This document shows positions 1 through 6,212 of a stretch of DNA of 7,617 nucleotides, piece after piece. The first letter of the stretch is position 1. Every line of letters starts with the position of its first letter. A program made the translations under genes and the position numbers. Origin of the DNA: Minisyncoccota bacterium (GTDB taxonomy: Bacteria; Patescibacteriota; Minisyncoccia; Phycocordibacterales; GCA-2747955); contig CALLVB010000021.1 of NCBI GenBank assembly GCA_938010795.1, positions 1-7,617 on the forward strand. The letters are read 5' to 3'. The notes beneath the pieces are model-generated. The model saw nothing but the letters and a program-made list of their open reading frames with translations. It made no database searches and was not told where the DNA came from.

Positions 1-1403
1 ATTCCCATACCAAACCCCGTCATGGGTGGCATCCCATGTTCCATTGCTGTTAGGAACTCTTCATCAACCTCCATTGCCTCTGCATCTCCACCTGCTTTGA
101 ACATTGCTTGTTTCTCAAGTAATGCTCGTTGTATCTCTGGATCTATAAGTTCCGAATATTGATTTGTAATTTCCGCCCCTGCAATAATAAGTTGACACAC
201 AGCGGCTGTACCATCAGGATTTTGGTTCGCAAGAGGCTTTAAGTCACCTGGATAATTCATCACGAATGTTGGATTGGTAATTTTGTTTCGTGATGATTTT
301 TTATAAATGAAATCGAGCAGGTTTGCATCACCGGTTTTCTTAATATCAGATGAACCCATCCCAAATTCTTTTGCCTTTGCTTCGATCTCTTTTCTTGTTG
401 CTGTAAAAATATCTAACTTTGCATTTTTCTGTACCAACTGTGCAAATGTAACTCGAGGCCACTTTCCCGCAAATGAAATTTTGTGGTCTTTACCATCAGA
501 ACCCTCGACAACAAAAGTGTCTTTACTGGTTAGTTTGGCACATCTTTTAATAAGAGACTCTGTCCACTTAATGTTATCTTCTAAGCTCTTATATGCCGCA
601 TACCACTCAAGCATAGTGAATTCCTGAATATGAGTTGGATCAGAACCTTCGTTTCTAAAGTTTTTACCTATCTCGTAAATAGCAGGATATCCTCCAGCCA
701 TAAGCATCTTATGTGGTAATTCTAATGCAATACGAAGAACCATCGGTATGTCTAAATCATTATGATGTGTCTTAAATACTTCAGCCATTGCTCCTCCAGC
801 TTGTGTTTGTAAGATTGGTGTCTCAACCTCTAAAAAATTCTTCTCATCAAAGAAAGAACGTATTGTTGTAACTACTCGTGAACGCAAAACAAATCTCTTA
901 TGTGCATCCTCATCCATAAGTACGTCTAGATACCTCTTTCTATACTTCTCATCAACATCCTGTAGTCCGTGCCATTTCTCCGGCAACGGCAGCAATGACT
1001 TTGAAAGCATTTTAAATGTATATACTTTTAGTGACTTTTCTTTTGTCTTTGTTTTAAATAGCTCTCCCCTCACCTCAACAAAGTCACCAATATCAAATGT
1101 CTTTTCAAACAATTTCATTTTTTGCTTACCTAGTTCGTCAACACGAAGAACTACCTGGAACCTTCCAGTTCCATCAAATAGCTCCACGAAAGAGATCTTC
1201 CCAGCCCCTCTCTTAGACATTACTCGCCCCACCAAAGAAATCTTCTTTCCAGCCTTTGCTGTTTTTATTTTTGAAAAATTTTTTGCGACGTCAACTAACG
1301 CAAAATCTTGCTTTGCAGTTGTGGCATAAGACTCTAGACCTAGATCTTCAAGTCGTTTCTTTTTTTGTATTCGGATATTTTTGATTTCTTGTTCTCGTGA
1401 CAT
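1..1403 (-). CDS. lysS: Lysyl-tRNA synthetase, class II (3' end cut by window edge)
   Basis: Charges tRNA-Lys with lysine using ATP in the cytoplasm. Reading in from the ATG at 1403 gives 467 uninterrupted codons with no stop before the edge. Residues 52-135 form the OB-fold anticodon-binding domain. Class II motif 1 lies near 172-200 (ending FLEVETPIL). Motif 2 is FRNEGSDPTHIQEFTMLEWY (249-268). The conserved YSELIDP is at 416-422, and HGMPPMTGFGMG at 456-467 is the start of motif 3, so the final Arg-containing part of motif 3 and a few tens of residues lie outside the window. It differs from common bacterial LysRS in several conserved stretches: HIQEFT where HNPEFT is usual, RIALELPHK (224-232) where RIAPELYLK is usual, and CQLII before GAEITN where RFELF is usual. 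This suggests a divergent, CPR-type enzyme. The start sits 9 nt after an extended -10 box. Family assignment is secure. Confidence 0.95.
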   Translation of the reverse strand, partial: MSREQEIKNIRIQKKKRLEDLGLESYATTAKQDFALVDVAKNFSKIKTAKAGKKISLVGRVMSKRGAGKISFVELFDGTGRFQVVLRVDELGKQKMKLFEKTFDIGDFVEVRGELFKTKTKEKSLKVYTFKMLSKSLLPLPEKWHGLQDVDEKYRKRYLDVLMDEDAHKRFVLRSRVVTTIRSFFDEKNFLEVETPILQTQAGGAMAEVFKTHHNDLDIPMVLRIALELPHKMLMAGGYPAIYEIGKNFRNEGSDPTHIQEFTMLEWYAAYKSLEDNIKWTESLIKRCAKLTSKDTFVVEGSDGKDHKISFAGKWPRVTFAQLVQKNAKLDIFTATRKEIEAKAKEFGMGSSDIKKTGDANLLDFIYKKSSRNKITNPTFVMNYPGDLKPLANQNPDGTAAVCQLIIAGAEITNQYSELIDPEIQRALLEKQAMFKAGGDAEAMEVDEEFLTAMEHGMPPMTGFGMG

Positions 1404-1412
1404 AATCTTGTA

Positions 1413-1421
1413 AGTATAACA
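1413..1421 (-). promoter_or_regulatory. lysS extended -10 promoter
   Basis: On the minus strand TGT followed by TATACT (box at 1418-1413) lies in the 24-bp gap between the CofE-like stop and the lysS ATG. Nine nucleotides separate the box from the ATG, so a normal start point falls about 3 nt before the gene. No -35-like hexamer is seen at 17 bp. The TGn extension could compensate for that. Confidence 0.6.
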
Positions 1422-1427
1422 AAGGTC

Positions 1428-2129
1428 CTAGACTCTCCTACAAATTAATGCGGGTGTTCCCTCTGAACCTTGCCCCATAGGATTATCTTTACACAATGCA
1501 ACACCAAGCATTTCTTGAGCCTTGTCCTTAGCTCCTAAGATATTTACTCCAATATCGTTTGCGTCAACAATAATTACCTCGACGCTTTGCTTGATCTCTT
1601 GTTCAGTCTTATGTGCGTATTCCCGGGGGTTCTTTGGAGAGAGAGATGCAAACTCATTATACGGAGGAAGTGTTCCAGCAGTTGGCCCATCAATGGCCCG
1701 AGCCTTTGGACCAGCCACACGGTAAAAATTACCCTTCCATCCAAGTGGTTTGGTAACACCTGCGATTGCAACCGCGAGAGAAATTCGCAAAAGACCACAC
1801 TCGTTAATAGCTAGTTGCATTGTTTCTGGTGTACCAAGTCCAATCCCTGAAGGTGTCCTGGTTACAAACTGTGAGTAGAATTTCGCAAACCAGCCGTATT
1901 CAATTTCTGAAAATCTAAAACCCCTTCCTTGTGAAATTGCGACCACTGATTCAGCGAGTAAAAGCACATCTCCGTCTTGTAGAAAATCACCAGCCTCCTC
2001 AATCACAATCGTTCTAAAATCATCACCTGAGTTAATCACTGGTGTTTTAACTGGAAACCGTTCATATGTCACACCTATCGCTTCGATAGTCAACGTTTTT
2101 CCTGGATTTGGAGTAGTGAGTACTGTCAT
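1428..2129 (-). CDS. CofE-like protein (coenzyme F420-0:L-glutamate ligase family)
   Basis: A 233-residue protein related to the domain that adds glutamate to F420-0 with GTP. Supporting segments are DGDVLLLAESVVAISQGR (52-69), matching the family's N-terminal 'DGDVLVVAHKIVSKAEGR'-type strand and helix, the Gly-rich GVTKPLGWKGNFYRVAGP (124-141), VDANDIGVNILGA (188-200), and DNPMGQGSEGTPALICRR near the C-terminus. The usual His-Lys and second Lys of the first segment are Glu-Ser and Ile here, so the canonical reaction is doubtful. No other F420 gene is visible, and such organisms are not expected to make F420, so the real substrate is unknown. The gene stands between lysS (24 bp downstream) and greA (upstream, behind terminators). 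It has its own extended -10 box 9 nt before the ATG and no terminator before lysS, so read-through into lysS is likely. The family call is from memory of motifs, without a search. Confidence 0.75.
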   Translation of the reverse strand: MTVLTTPNPGKTLTIEAIGVTYERFPVKTPVINSGDDFRTIVIEEAGDFLQDGDVLLLAESVVAISQGRGFRFSEIEYGWFAKFYSQFVTRTPSGIGLGTPETMQLAINECGLLRISLAVAIAGVTKPLGWKGNFYRVAGPKARAIDGPTAGTLPPYNEFASLSPKNPREYAHKTEQEIKQSVEVIIVDANDIGVNILGAKDKAQEMLGVALCKDNPMGQGSEGTPALICRRV

Positions 2130-2138
2130 GGTCTTAGT

Positions 2139-2147
2139 ATTGTAACA
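2139..2147 (-). promoter_or_regulatory. Extended -10 promoter of the CofE-like gene
   Basis: The minus strand reads TGT then TACAAT (box at 2144-2139), 9 nt before the ATG at 2129. The first T of the TGn extension is the last T of the greA terminator tract. Any -35 element would therefore have to lie inside the terminator hairpin; the bases there (gccgta) do not resemble one. Confidence 0.6.
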
Positions 2148-2178
2148 AAAAGAGCGAGCCGTACGGCTCGCTCTTTTT
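2147..2178 (-). terminator. Strong intrinsic terminator (second after greA)
   Basis: A perfect inverted repeat: AAAAAGAGCGAGCC (2147-2160), loop GTAC, GGCTCGCTCTTTTT (2165-2178). It is a 14-bp stem with a GC-rich core and five T on either strand, so it could work in both directions. Its position suits termination of leftward transcripts from greA. Confidence 0.85.
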
Positions 2179-2207
2179 GTGTGTAACCCACTTTAACTCA
2201 CACAAAA
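2175..2207. repeat. Inverted repeat overlapping the terminator arm
   Basis: TTTTGTGTG (2175-2183) is exactly complementary to CACACAAAA (2199-2207), with a 15-nt loop. The inner four bases are shared with the A/T arm of the adjacent terminator, so the two hairpins partly exclude each other. Whether this matters in RNA is unknown. The rest of the gap (2208-2251) is AT-rich, with only a small AACAC/GTGTT repeat at 2214-2225 and no gene that I can support. Confidence 0.4.
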
Positions 2208-2251
2208 TGAAATAACACTTGTGTTTGAAATATAATAAAACATTCTCAGAA

Positions 2252-2272
2252 AATGTCACCTACGGTGACATT
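2252..2272 (-). terminator. Hairpin terminator immediately after greA
   Basis: AATGTCACC (2252-2260), loop TAC, GGTGACATT (2264-2272): a perfect 9-bp stem starting 11 nt beyond the greA stop. Read leftward it is followed by TTTTCTG, a modest U-tract. This is probably a weaker first terminator backed up by the one at 2147-2178. Confidence 0.6.
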
Positions 2273-2283
2273 GTCTTCTTTGT

Positions 2284-2754
2284 TTATTTAATTGCTACTA
2301 CTTTATAGTCCATAGTATCTCCTGCTGGTGTCTCAAATGAGAAGAATTCTCCTTCTACCTTTCCAAGCATCGCAGATACCAAAGGTGAATCAAATGATAG
2401 TTTCCCTTCAGCTGGGTTTGCCTCATCTGAACCTACGATTTGGTACTCATTTTTTATTGATGATCCCTTTTTAGAAATCGTCACAAATGCACCAATCGTC
2501 ACCTCTGTCTTGTGTCCTCCGGTAATAATCTCACCTTCTTTAAGAGTATACTGAATGACTCTAATCCGCTCCTCTAATACAGCCTGATCTTCACGGGCCT
2601 GATGGTATTCAGCGTTCTCTTTAAGATCTCCCAACTCCTTTGCTGATTGTAGCTCTCCTGCAATTCTTGTTCGTTCTTGAGAAATTAAAACATCCAACTC
2701 AGCTTCGAGTTCTTTTTTTCTCTCTTTTGTAATATATAGTTTATTTTGATCCAT
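2284..2754 (-). CDS. greA: Transcription elongation factor GreA
   Basis: Binds the RNA polymerase secondary channel and stimulates cleavage of backtracked transcripts. The 156-residue length is typical. Residues 1-75 form the antiparallel coiled coil; its tip carries GDLKENAEYHQARE (42-55), with the acidic D43 and E46 that help position metal in the polymerase active site. The C-terminal FKBP-like domain (about 80-156) includes FDSPLVSAMLGKVEGE (121-136), the family's usual 'SPLGxALLGK' stretch. It is the last gene of the nusB-Nudix, rnc, greA unit and is followed by two terminators. A weak promoter is possible in the 74-bp gap after rnc. No clear Shine-Dalgarno precedes the ATG, only an A-rich TCAAAGAAAAAT. 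Confidence 0.95.
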   Translation of the reverse strand: MDQNKLYITKERKKELEAELDVLISQERTRIAGELQSAKELGDLKENAEYHQAREDQAVLEERIRVIQYTLKEGEIITGGHKTEVTIGAFVTISKKGSSIKNEYQIVGSDEANPAEGKLSFDSPLVSAMLGKVEGEFFSFETPAGDTMDYKVVAIK

Positions 2755-2774
2755 ATTTTTCTTTGATTTTCGTT

Positions 2775-2803
2775 ACTTTACACGAGCATATAAGATTTTG
2801 CAA
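2775..2803 (-). promoter_or_regulatory. Possible secondary promoter for greA
   Basis: In the rnc-greA gap the minus strand has TTGCAA (2803-2798), 17 bp, then TAAAGT (2780-2775). This would give an mRNA leader of about 14 nt. The -10 box is poor and lacks TGn, unlike the other promoters here, so this is tentative. Confidence 0.3.
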
Positions 2804-2828
2804 TACGTACATTCCTACAGAACACTAC

Positions 2829-3527
2829 CTAGAGCCACCCAAGCTTCTCAAGTCCAGCACGTGCTGCATCTGACTCTGCTTTTTGTTTAGAATACCCTTT
2901 TCCTTCTGCGATCTTTGTATCTTCTAAAAACACCCCCATAATGAACTCCTTGTCGTGGTCTGGACCAATAGCCTCAACCAACTCATAATGTGGTGTTACT
3001 TTTTGTTTTTCTTGTGCAATCTCTTGAAAATATGATTTTGCATCTTTGTATAGTTTCTGCTCAACTATCTCATCAATATAATCAAATAATGATTGTTCAA
3101 TAAAACCTCTGGCAACCTCAAACCCTCCATCCATATATAATGCACCCACTAATGCTTCAAAAGTATTGGCCAGAATGTGCTCCCTACCTTTATTTGTATC
3201 CATCCGCTCTCCTTTTGAAAGTAATAGAAATGCCTCGAGATTCAATTTTTTTGCTGCCTTAGATAACGATATGGTGTTTACCATGGCCGCTCGGTACGCA
3301 GTAAGAATTCCTTCTGGTTCTTGTGGGAATTTTTTGTATAAAAAATCTGTTACTGCAAGTTCAAGCACCGCATCTCCAAGAAACTCTAATCGTTCATTAT
3401 GCTTAAGACCTCGCCCTGCTTTTTCATTAATAAAAGACCGGTGTACGAATGCCTGGGTTAATAAATCTTTATTAGAAAATATTATGTCAATTTGTTTTTC
3501 AAACTGACTAAAATCTGGAAACTCCAT
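2829..3527 (-). CDS. rnc: Ribonuclease III
   Basis: Cuts double-stranded RNA, as in rRNA precursors and structured mRNAs. At 232 residues it has the normal bacterial layout: RNase III domain at about 5-155 and dsRNA-binding domain at about 161-232 (from DAKSYFQE to the C-terminal helix with SKQKAESDAARAGLEKL). The signature NERLEFLGDAVL (44-55) supplies the conserved acids E45, E48 and D52. The second active-site stretch reads HILANTFEALVGALYMDGG (117-135); E124 matches E. coli E117, but N121 stands where E. coli has D114. K90 also seems to align with the conserved E65. The dsRBD and other acids look intact, so activity is still likely. It starts 16 nt after the nusB-Nudix stop with no visible Shine-Dalgarno (the leader ends CTATTTATTT), which fits co-transcription with that gene. 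Pairing nusB with rnc makes sense because both act on rRNA transcripts. Confidence 0.95.
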   Translation of the reverse strand: MEFPDFSQFEKQIDIIFSNKDLLTQAFVHRSFINEKAGRGLKHNERLEFLGDAVLELAVTDFLYKKFPQEPEGILTAYRAAMVNTISLSKAAKKLNLEAFLLLSKGERMDTNKGREHILANTFEALVGALYMDGGFEVARGFIEQSLFDYIDEIVEQKLYKDAKSYFQEIAQEKQKVTPHYELVEAIGPDHDKEFIMGVFLEDTKIAEGKGYSKQKAESDAARAGLEKLGWL

Positions 3528-3543
3528 AAATAAATAGCTTAGT

Positions 3544-4443
3544 TTAGTATGACTCGATCTCTAATGCCTTTGTCACACCTTTAGTAATAATTGATTTAAT
3601 ATCGTTGTATGTAGTAAGTTCTTTAACTTCGTCTTGTGTGAACCATTTAGTATCTGTAAGTCCTCCACCTTCCTCTTGAAGTTTCACCGGTGTAAATTCA
3701 GACTTAACCAAGAAATAGTGGACTTGTTTTCGCACCTTTCCGTGCTCTTTATCATTTGCAAGATATTCATTAGAACCCAGTTCATCTAAAACCTCTACAT
3801 CTAGTCCAATCTCGTCTTTAATTTCTCTGATGACCCCAGCTTTTGGATCTTCACCATCTTTGATTCCACCTTTTGAAAGCGTCCATTTACCAAAAATATC
3901 GTGAACAAATGCAAATTGCATATTTCCGTCAGTATCTACTGAATACACAACCGCCCCAGCTTTAACAGATAATGGGAAATTTTTTGGATCAAGCTCCTTT
4001 TTCTTTTGTTCAGCTTCTTTCGATTTTAAATCTGATGCCTCATAGATTGAACCAAGCACTCCTGAAATAAATTTATATGAATTTGGTCCACCATATGACT
4101 TTCCAAGTTCGATCGCTTCGTTAATCGCAACCCTGGGTGGTACATCCCCCCGCCCTGAGAACAACATCTCATAAATACCAAGACGCAGAATATTTCGGTC
4201 AACTGGAGCAATACGATCAATAGGCCATGCTGGAGCTGCCTTTTCAATAATTTCGTCTAGTACATCAACTTTCCTAATGACTCCTTCTAGTAATTCTTTA
4301 GGAAAATCGACATCATGTAATTTATCTCGCTCTTGCAACGAAAAAGAAAACAGCTCATCAACTCTAGATGAATCTTTTTGATAAAAGTCCCATGAGAACA
4401 GGGCTTGTATTACTATTTCTCTTGCAAGGTGCCTTAATGACAT
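3544..4443 (-). CDS. nusB: NusB antitermination factor fused to a Nudix hydrolase domain
   Basis: A 299-residue two-domain protein. NusB part (about 1-137): SLRHLAREIVIQALFSWDFY at the N-terminus, PIDRIAPVDRNILRLGIYEM (75-93) and RVAINEAIELGKSYGGPNSY (104-123) followed by KFISGVLGSI. NusB binds boxA RNA with NusE/S10 in rRNA antitermination. A charged linker (about 138-155, rich in K/E) leads to a Nudix domain (about 158-295) with Nudix box 192-214: G192, E198, R206, E207, D210, E211, G213. D210 replaces the usual first Glu of the EE pair, a conservative change. The Nudix fold resembles the Ap4A-hydrolase/MutT-like group; its substrate cannot be told from sequence. I chose the ATG at 4443 because NusB proteins begin here and a promoter -10 box ends 7 nt upstream. 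An in-frame ATG at 4491 would lie upstream of that promoter. Heads the unit with rnc and greA. There is no stop or frameshift between the domains, so the fusion is real in this DNA. Confidence 0.9.
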   Translation of the reverse strand: MSLRHLAREIVIQALFSWDFYQKDSSRVDELFSFSLQERDKLHDVDFPKELLEGVIRKVDVLDEIIEKAAPAWPIDRIAPVDRNILRLGIYEMLFSGRGDVPPRVAINEAIELGKSYGGPNSYKFISGVLGSIYEASDLKSKEAEQKKKELDPKNFPLSVKAGAVVYSVDTDGNMQFAFVHDIFGKWTLSKGGIKDGEDPKAGVIREIKDEIGLDVEVLDELGSNEYLANDKEHGKVRKQVHYFLVKSEFTPVKLQEEGGGLTDTKWFTQDEVKELTTYNDIKSIITKGVTKALEIESY

Positions 4444-4450
4444 CGAGTGA

Positions 4451-4479
4451 ATAATACGATAATTCATACTATAACGCAA
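4451..4479 (-). promoter_or_regulatory. Promoter of the nusB-Nudix/rnc/greA unit
   Basis: Minus strand: TTGCGT (4479-4474), exactly 17 bp, TATTAT (4456-4451), then 7 nt to the ATG at 4443. This is a good housekeeping-type promoter with a predicted start about 1 nt before the ATG. It argues against start codons further upstream at 4467 or 4491. Confidence 0.7.
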
Positions 4480-4505
4480 GAGCATCAGCAAGAATATTAC
4501 TGAAC

Positions 4506-4544
4506 AGAAAAACCCGCACTAATGATTAGTTATCGGGTTTTTCT
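4506..4544 (-). terminator. rpmF terminator (works on either strand)
   Basis: AGAAAAACCCG (4506-4516) pairs perfectly with CGGGTTTTTCT (4534-4544), giving an 11-bp stem. The 17-nt interior contains a second small hairpin, ACTAA-TGA-TTAGT (4518-4530). It lies 19 nt beyond the rpmF stop, ends in T5 on either strand, and separates rpmF from the nusB promoter. Confidence 0.85.
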
Positions 4545-4563
4545 CATATATAAAAGGTAGACG

Positions 4564-4767
4564 TTACGCTGCTGCTTCAGTTTCAGTTGTTGAAGCTTTC
4601 TTAGCTAGGATTTGTTTTCCTTTGTAAGAACCACATTCTTGACACGCTCGGTGTCGTAGGTGATATGCTTCACAATTTGAACATGCAGAAAGACGAGGCG
4701 CATCAATTTTGTGATGTGACCGTCGGTTACGTGTGTGACCCTTTGTTACTCTCATTCGGCTACTCAT
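4564..4767 (-). CDS. rpmF: 50S ribosomal protein L32
   Basis: A 67-residue basic protein of the large ribosomal subunit. It has the L32 pattern of a basic N-terminus (RMRVTKGHTRNRRSHHK, 4-20), APRLSAC, and a zinc ribbon with two CxxC pairs (C29/C32 and C42/C45), then an Ala/Thr/Glu-rich tail. The SSRMRVTKGHT opening and HLRHRACQECG stretch resemble L32 of CPR bacteria more than the MAVPKRKTS form of most bacteria. The ATG at 4767 is preferred over the in-frame ATG at 4806, because the extra 13 residues would be encoded across the promoter itself and are not L32-like. It is monocistronic, with its own promoter and terminator. Confidence 0.93.
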   Translation of the reverse strand: MSSRMRVTKGHTRNRRSHHKIDAPRLSACSNCEAYHLRHRACQECGSYKGKQILAKKASTTETEAAA

Positions 4768-4777
4768 AGTGCCCGGT

Positions 4778-4806
4778 AGTATAACAGGATGATTTATAAA
4801 TAACAA
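4778..4806 (-). promoter_or_regulatory. rpmF promoter
   Basis: Minus strand: TTGTTA (4806-4801), 17 bp, TATACT (4783-4778) with a TGT extension directly before the -10. This is the best promoter in the window, as expected for a ribosomal protein. Ten nucleotides separate the box from the ATG at 4767, so the leader would be about 4 nt. Confidence 0.8.
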
Positions 4807-4835
4807 CCAGTATTAAGGTGTGTATTACAACTACG

Positions 4836-4860
4836 AAAAAAGGACCTGCGGTCCTTTTTT
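4836..4860 (-). terminator. pilC terminator overlapping its stop codon
   Basis: AAAAAAGGACC (4836-4846), loop TGC, GGTCCTTTTTT (4850-4860): a perfect 11-bp stem with six T at the end on either strand. Two bases of the pilC TAA (4861-4859) lie inside the stem. It also separates pilC from the rpmF promoter, whose -35 begins 30 bp further on. Confidence 0.9.
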
Positions 4861-6064
4861 ATACTGCTCCTGTAATGTTGTAAATTGGAACCAATACTGA
4901 CGCGAGAAGCCCTCCTACACCTACCCCCAAGAGCACAATCATCAACGGCTCAATAAGACTTACAAGTGCATCCACGGCGTTGATCACTTCACGTTCATAG
5001 AACTTGGCCATAGTATCGAGCACTGAACTCATACGACCAGTCTCTTCTCCAATACGAACCATCTGGGTAAGCATGGATGGGATTTGTTCATGTTTCTCCA
5101 TCGCATCAGACACAGGAGATCCTGTTGATACCTGTCTAGATACGTCTTTCATGACTCGCTCGAACACTTTGTTATCAACCACTGCTGATGTGTTATCAAG
5201 TGTTTTTACCATTGAAATACCTGAGGTAAGCATCATATTCATGTTTCCTGCAATACGAGCAAGGTATAGTTTTGAATATAGATTACCCACAGCTGGAATC
5301 GCAAGTTTGATTTCATCAAAAATTGTTGCCCCTGCTTCAGTCCTAGAATATCTGAACATCAAACCTCCAACAACGACAAGTGCAATAACAAAGAATAGTC
5401 CATAACTTGAGAGGAAGTTAGAAAGTCCAATGGTAATTTTTGTAAAGAATGGCAGCTCTTGTCCTCCATCGATCAAGATTTTTGCAATCTTTGGAATAAC
5501 TAAAGTAAGCATCAAATACATCACAATGAAAAATACTGAGATTACAAATGACGGGTAGATTAACGCACTCTTTGCTTTTGAAGTTAGTTCGTATGTTCTC
5601 TCAAGATATTCTGAAAGGAACACAAATGTAGTTGAAAGTTTTCCTGATTCTTCACCAGCGGCAACCATGTTTACATAAAATGATGAGAATACTTTTGGAT
5701 GTTTCGATAAGGCTGCAGTAATAGAAGAACCATCGGAAATATCTGCAGCAACTTCATCAAGAGATTTTCTCAAGATCGGACTCTCAGCCTCCTTTGCCAA
5801 AAGCCTGAATACACGAAGTGCTGATACCTGAGCTTCAAATAGTGTAGAGAGCTGTTTTGAGAGAATAACAATATCTTTGTTCTTTACTCCACCAAGAGTA
5901 ATATTCGTTTCAAAAATAGATTTTTGATCGGCTGGTTTAATTTCTGAGATAATCAGACCTCTGTTTTGTAGAGAAGAGATTGCAACATCAATGTTATGGG
6001 CCTCAATCTCCCCTTCACGTGGATTACCTTCTCTATCAACCGCTTCGTATTTAAATACTGACAT
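4859..6064 (-). CDS. pilC: Type IV pilus / type II secretion inner-membrane platform protein (PilC/GspF family)
   Basis: Polytopic membrane protein that forms the platform on which pilus subunits are assembled, working with a PilB/PilT-type ATPase. It has 401 residues, the usual length. The N-terminal YEAVDREGNPREGEIEA (6-22) is the typical opening. Two T2SSF domains follow (about 64-187 and 268-389). They carry the paired motifs AAGEESGKL (134-142) and RIGEETGRM (337-345). Hydrophobic membrane segments lie near 168-193, 220-238 and 367-395. No pilB, pilD or pilin gene is in the window, so it stands alone here, as its own promoter and terminator also suggest. In CPR bacteria such pili are linked to DNA uptake and host attachment; that role is inference here. 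An extended -10 box ends 6 nt before the ATG. Confidence 0.93.
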   Translation of the reverse strand: MSVFKYEAVDREGNPREGEIEAHNIDVAISSLQNRGLIISEIKPADQKSIFETNITLGGVKNKDIVILSKQLSTLFEAQVSALRVFRLLAKEAESPILRKSLDEVAADISDGSSITAALSKHPKVFSSFYVNMVAAGEESGKLSTTFVFLSEYLERTYELTSKAKSALIYPSFVISVFFIVMYLMLTLVIPKIAKILIDGGQELPFFTKITIGLSNFLSSYGLFFVIALVVVGGLMFRYSRTEAGATIFDEIKLAIPAVGNLYSKLYLARIAGNMNMMLTSGISMVKTLDNTSAVVDNKVFERVMKDVSRQVSTGSPVSDAMEKHEQIPSMLTQMVRIGEETGRMSSVLDTMAKFYEREVINAVDALVSLIEPLMIVLLGVGVGGLLASVLVPIYNITGAV

Positions 6065-6070
6065 AGTGAA

Positions 6071-6079
6071 ATTGTATCA
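6071..6079 (-). promoter_or_regulatory. pilC extended -10 promoter
   Basis: Minus strand TGA followed by TACAAT (6076-6071) with 6 nt to the ATG at 6064, putting the predicted transcription start on the A of ATG. No -35 match at 17 bp. A short inverted repeat, GTATC-ATG-GATAC (6074-6086), overlaps the box and could be an operator or chance. Confidence 0.6.
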
Positions 6080-6177
6080 TGGATACTCCGCTCTCCTTCT
6101 CTGCTCTATGTGTATTTCTAAATCCTTATTCTGTATTTCAAAATATTCGTGTCTTATCAGGTCCACACCCATTTTTT

Positions 6178-6198
6178 GAAATCACCGAGAGGTGTTTC
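6178..6198 (+). other. Hairpin with GAGA loop upstream of the flavoprotein promoter
   Basis: GAAATCACC (6178-6186), loop GAGA (GNRA type), GGTGTTTC (6191-6198): 8 bp with one bulged T. TCTCTTTT follows, so it could be a weak rightward terminator shielding the promoter, or an inverted-repeat operator beside it. The remaining divergent gap (6087-6177) is pyrimidine-rich and shows no gene. Confidence 0.4.
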
Positions 6199-6203
6199 TC
6201 TTT

Positions 6204-6212
6204 TGATATACT
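6204..6212 (+). promoter_or_regulatory. Extended -10 promoter of the flavoprotein gene
   Basis: TGA (6204-6206) then TATACT (6207-6212), with 6 nt to the ATG at 6219. This mirrors the pilC promoter on the other strand. No -35 match is seen at 17 bp (bases are accgag, inside the hairpin region). Confidence 0.65.

Noticed and set aside
307..627. Open rightward frame of 106 codons inside lysS
   Set aside because: It is the antisense shadow of a clearly conserved synthetase and has no recognisable protein features.
1522..1814. Short frames on both strands overlapping the CofE-like gene, and a similar one at 4026-4247 inside nusB
   Set aside because: All overlap strongly supported coding sequence in other frames and show no family motifs.
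2179..2251. Possible small RNA or riboswitch between greA and the CofE-like gene
   Set aside because: Only short AT-rich repeats are present, with no recognisable riboswitch core and no separate promoter; terminators explain the strong hairpins.
4444..4491. Longer nusB-Nudix reading from an ATG at 4491
   Set aside because: The extra 16 residues cover the -35/-10 promoter, are unlike any NusB N-terminus, and the -10 box sits 7 nt before the ATG at 4443.
4768..4806. Longer L32 reading from an ATG at 4806
   Set aside because: The extension is hydrophobic, not L32-like, and is encoded by the promoter itself (TTGTTA-17-TATACT).
5004..5405. Open rightward frame of 133 codons inside pilC
   Set aside because: Antisense to conserved T2SSF sequence; composition is low-quality Ser/Thr/Ile-rich and no promoter-like start is seen.
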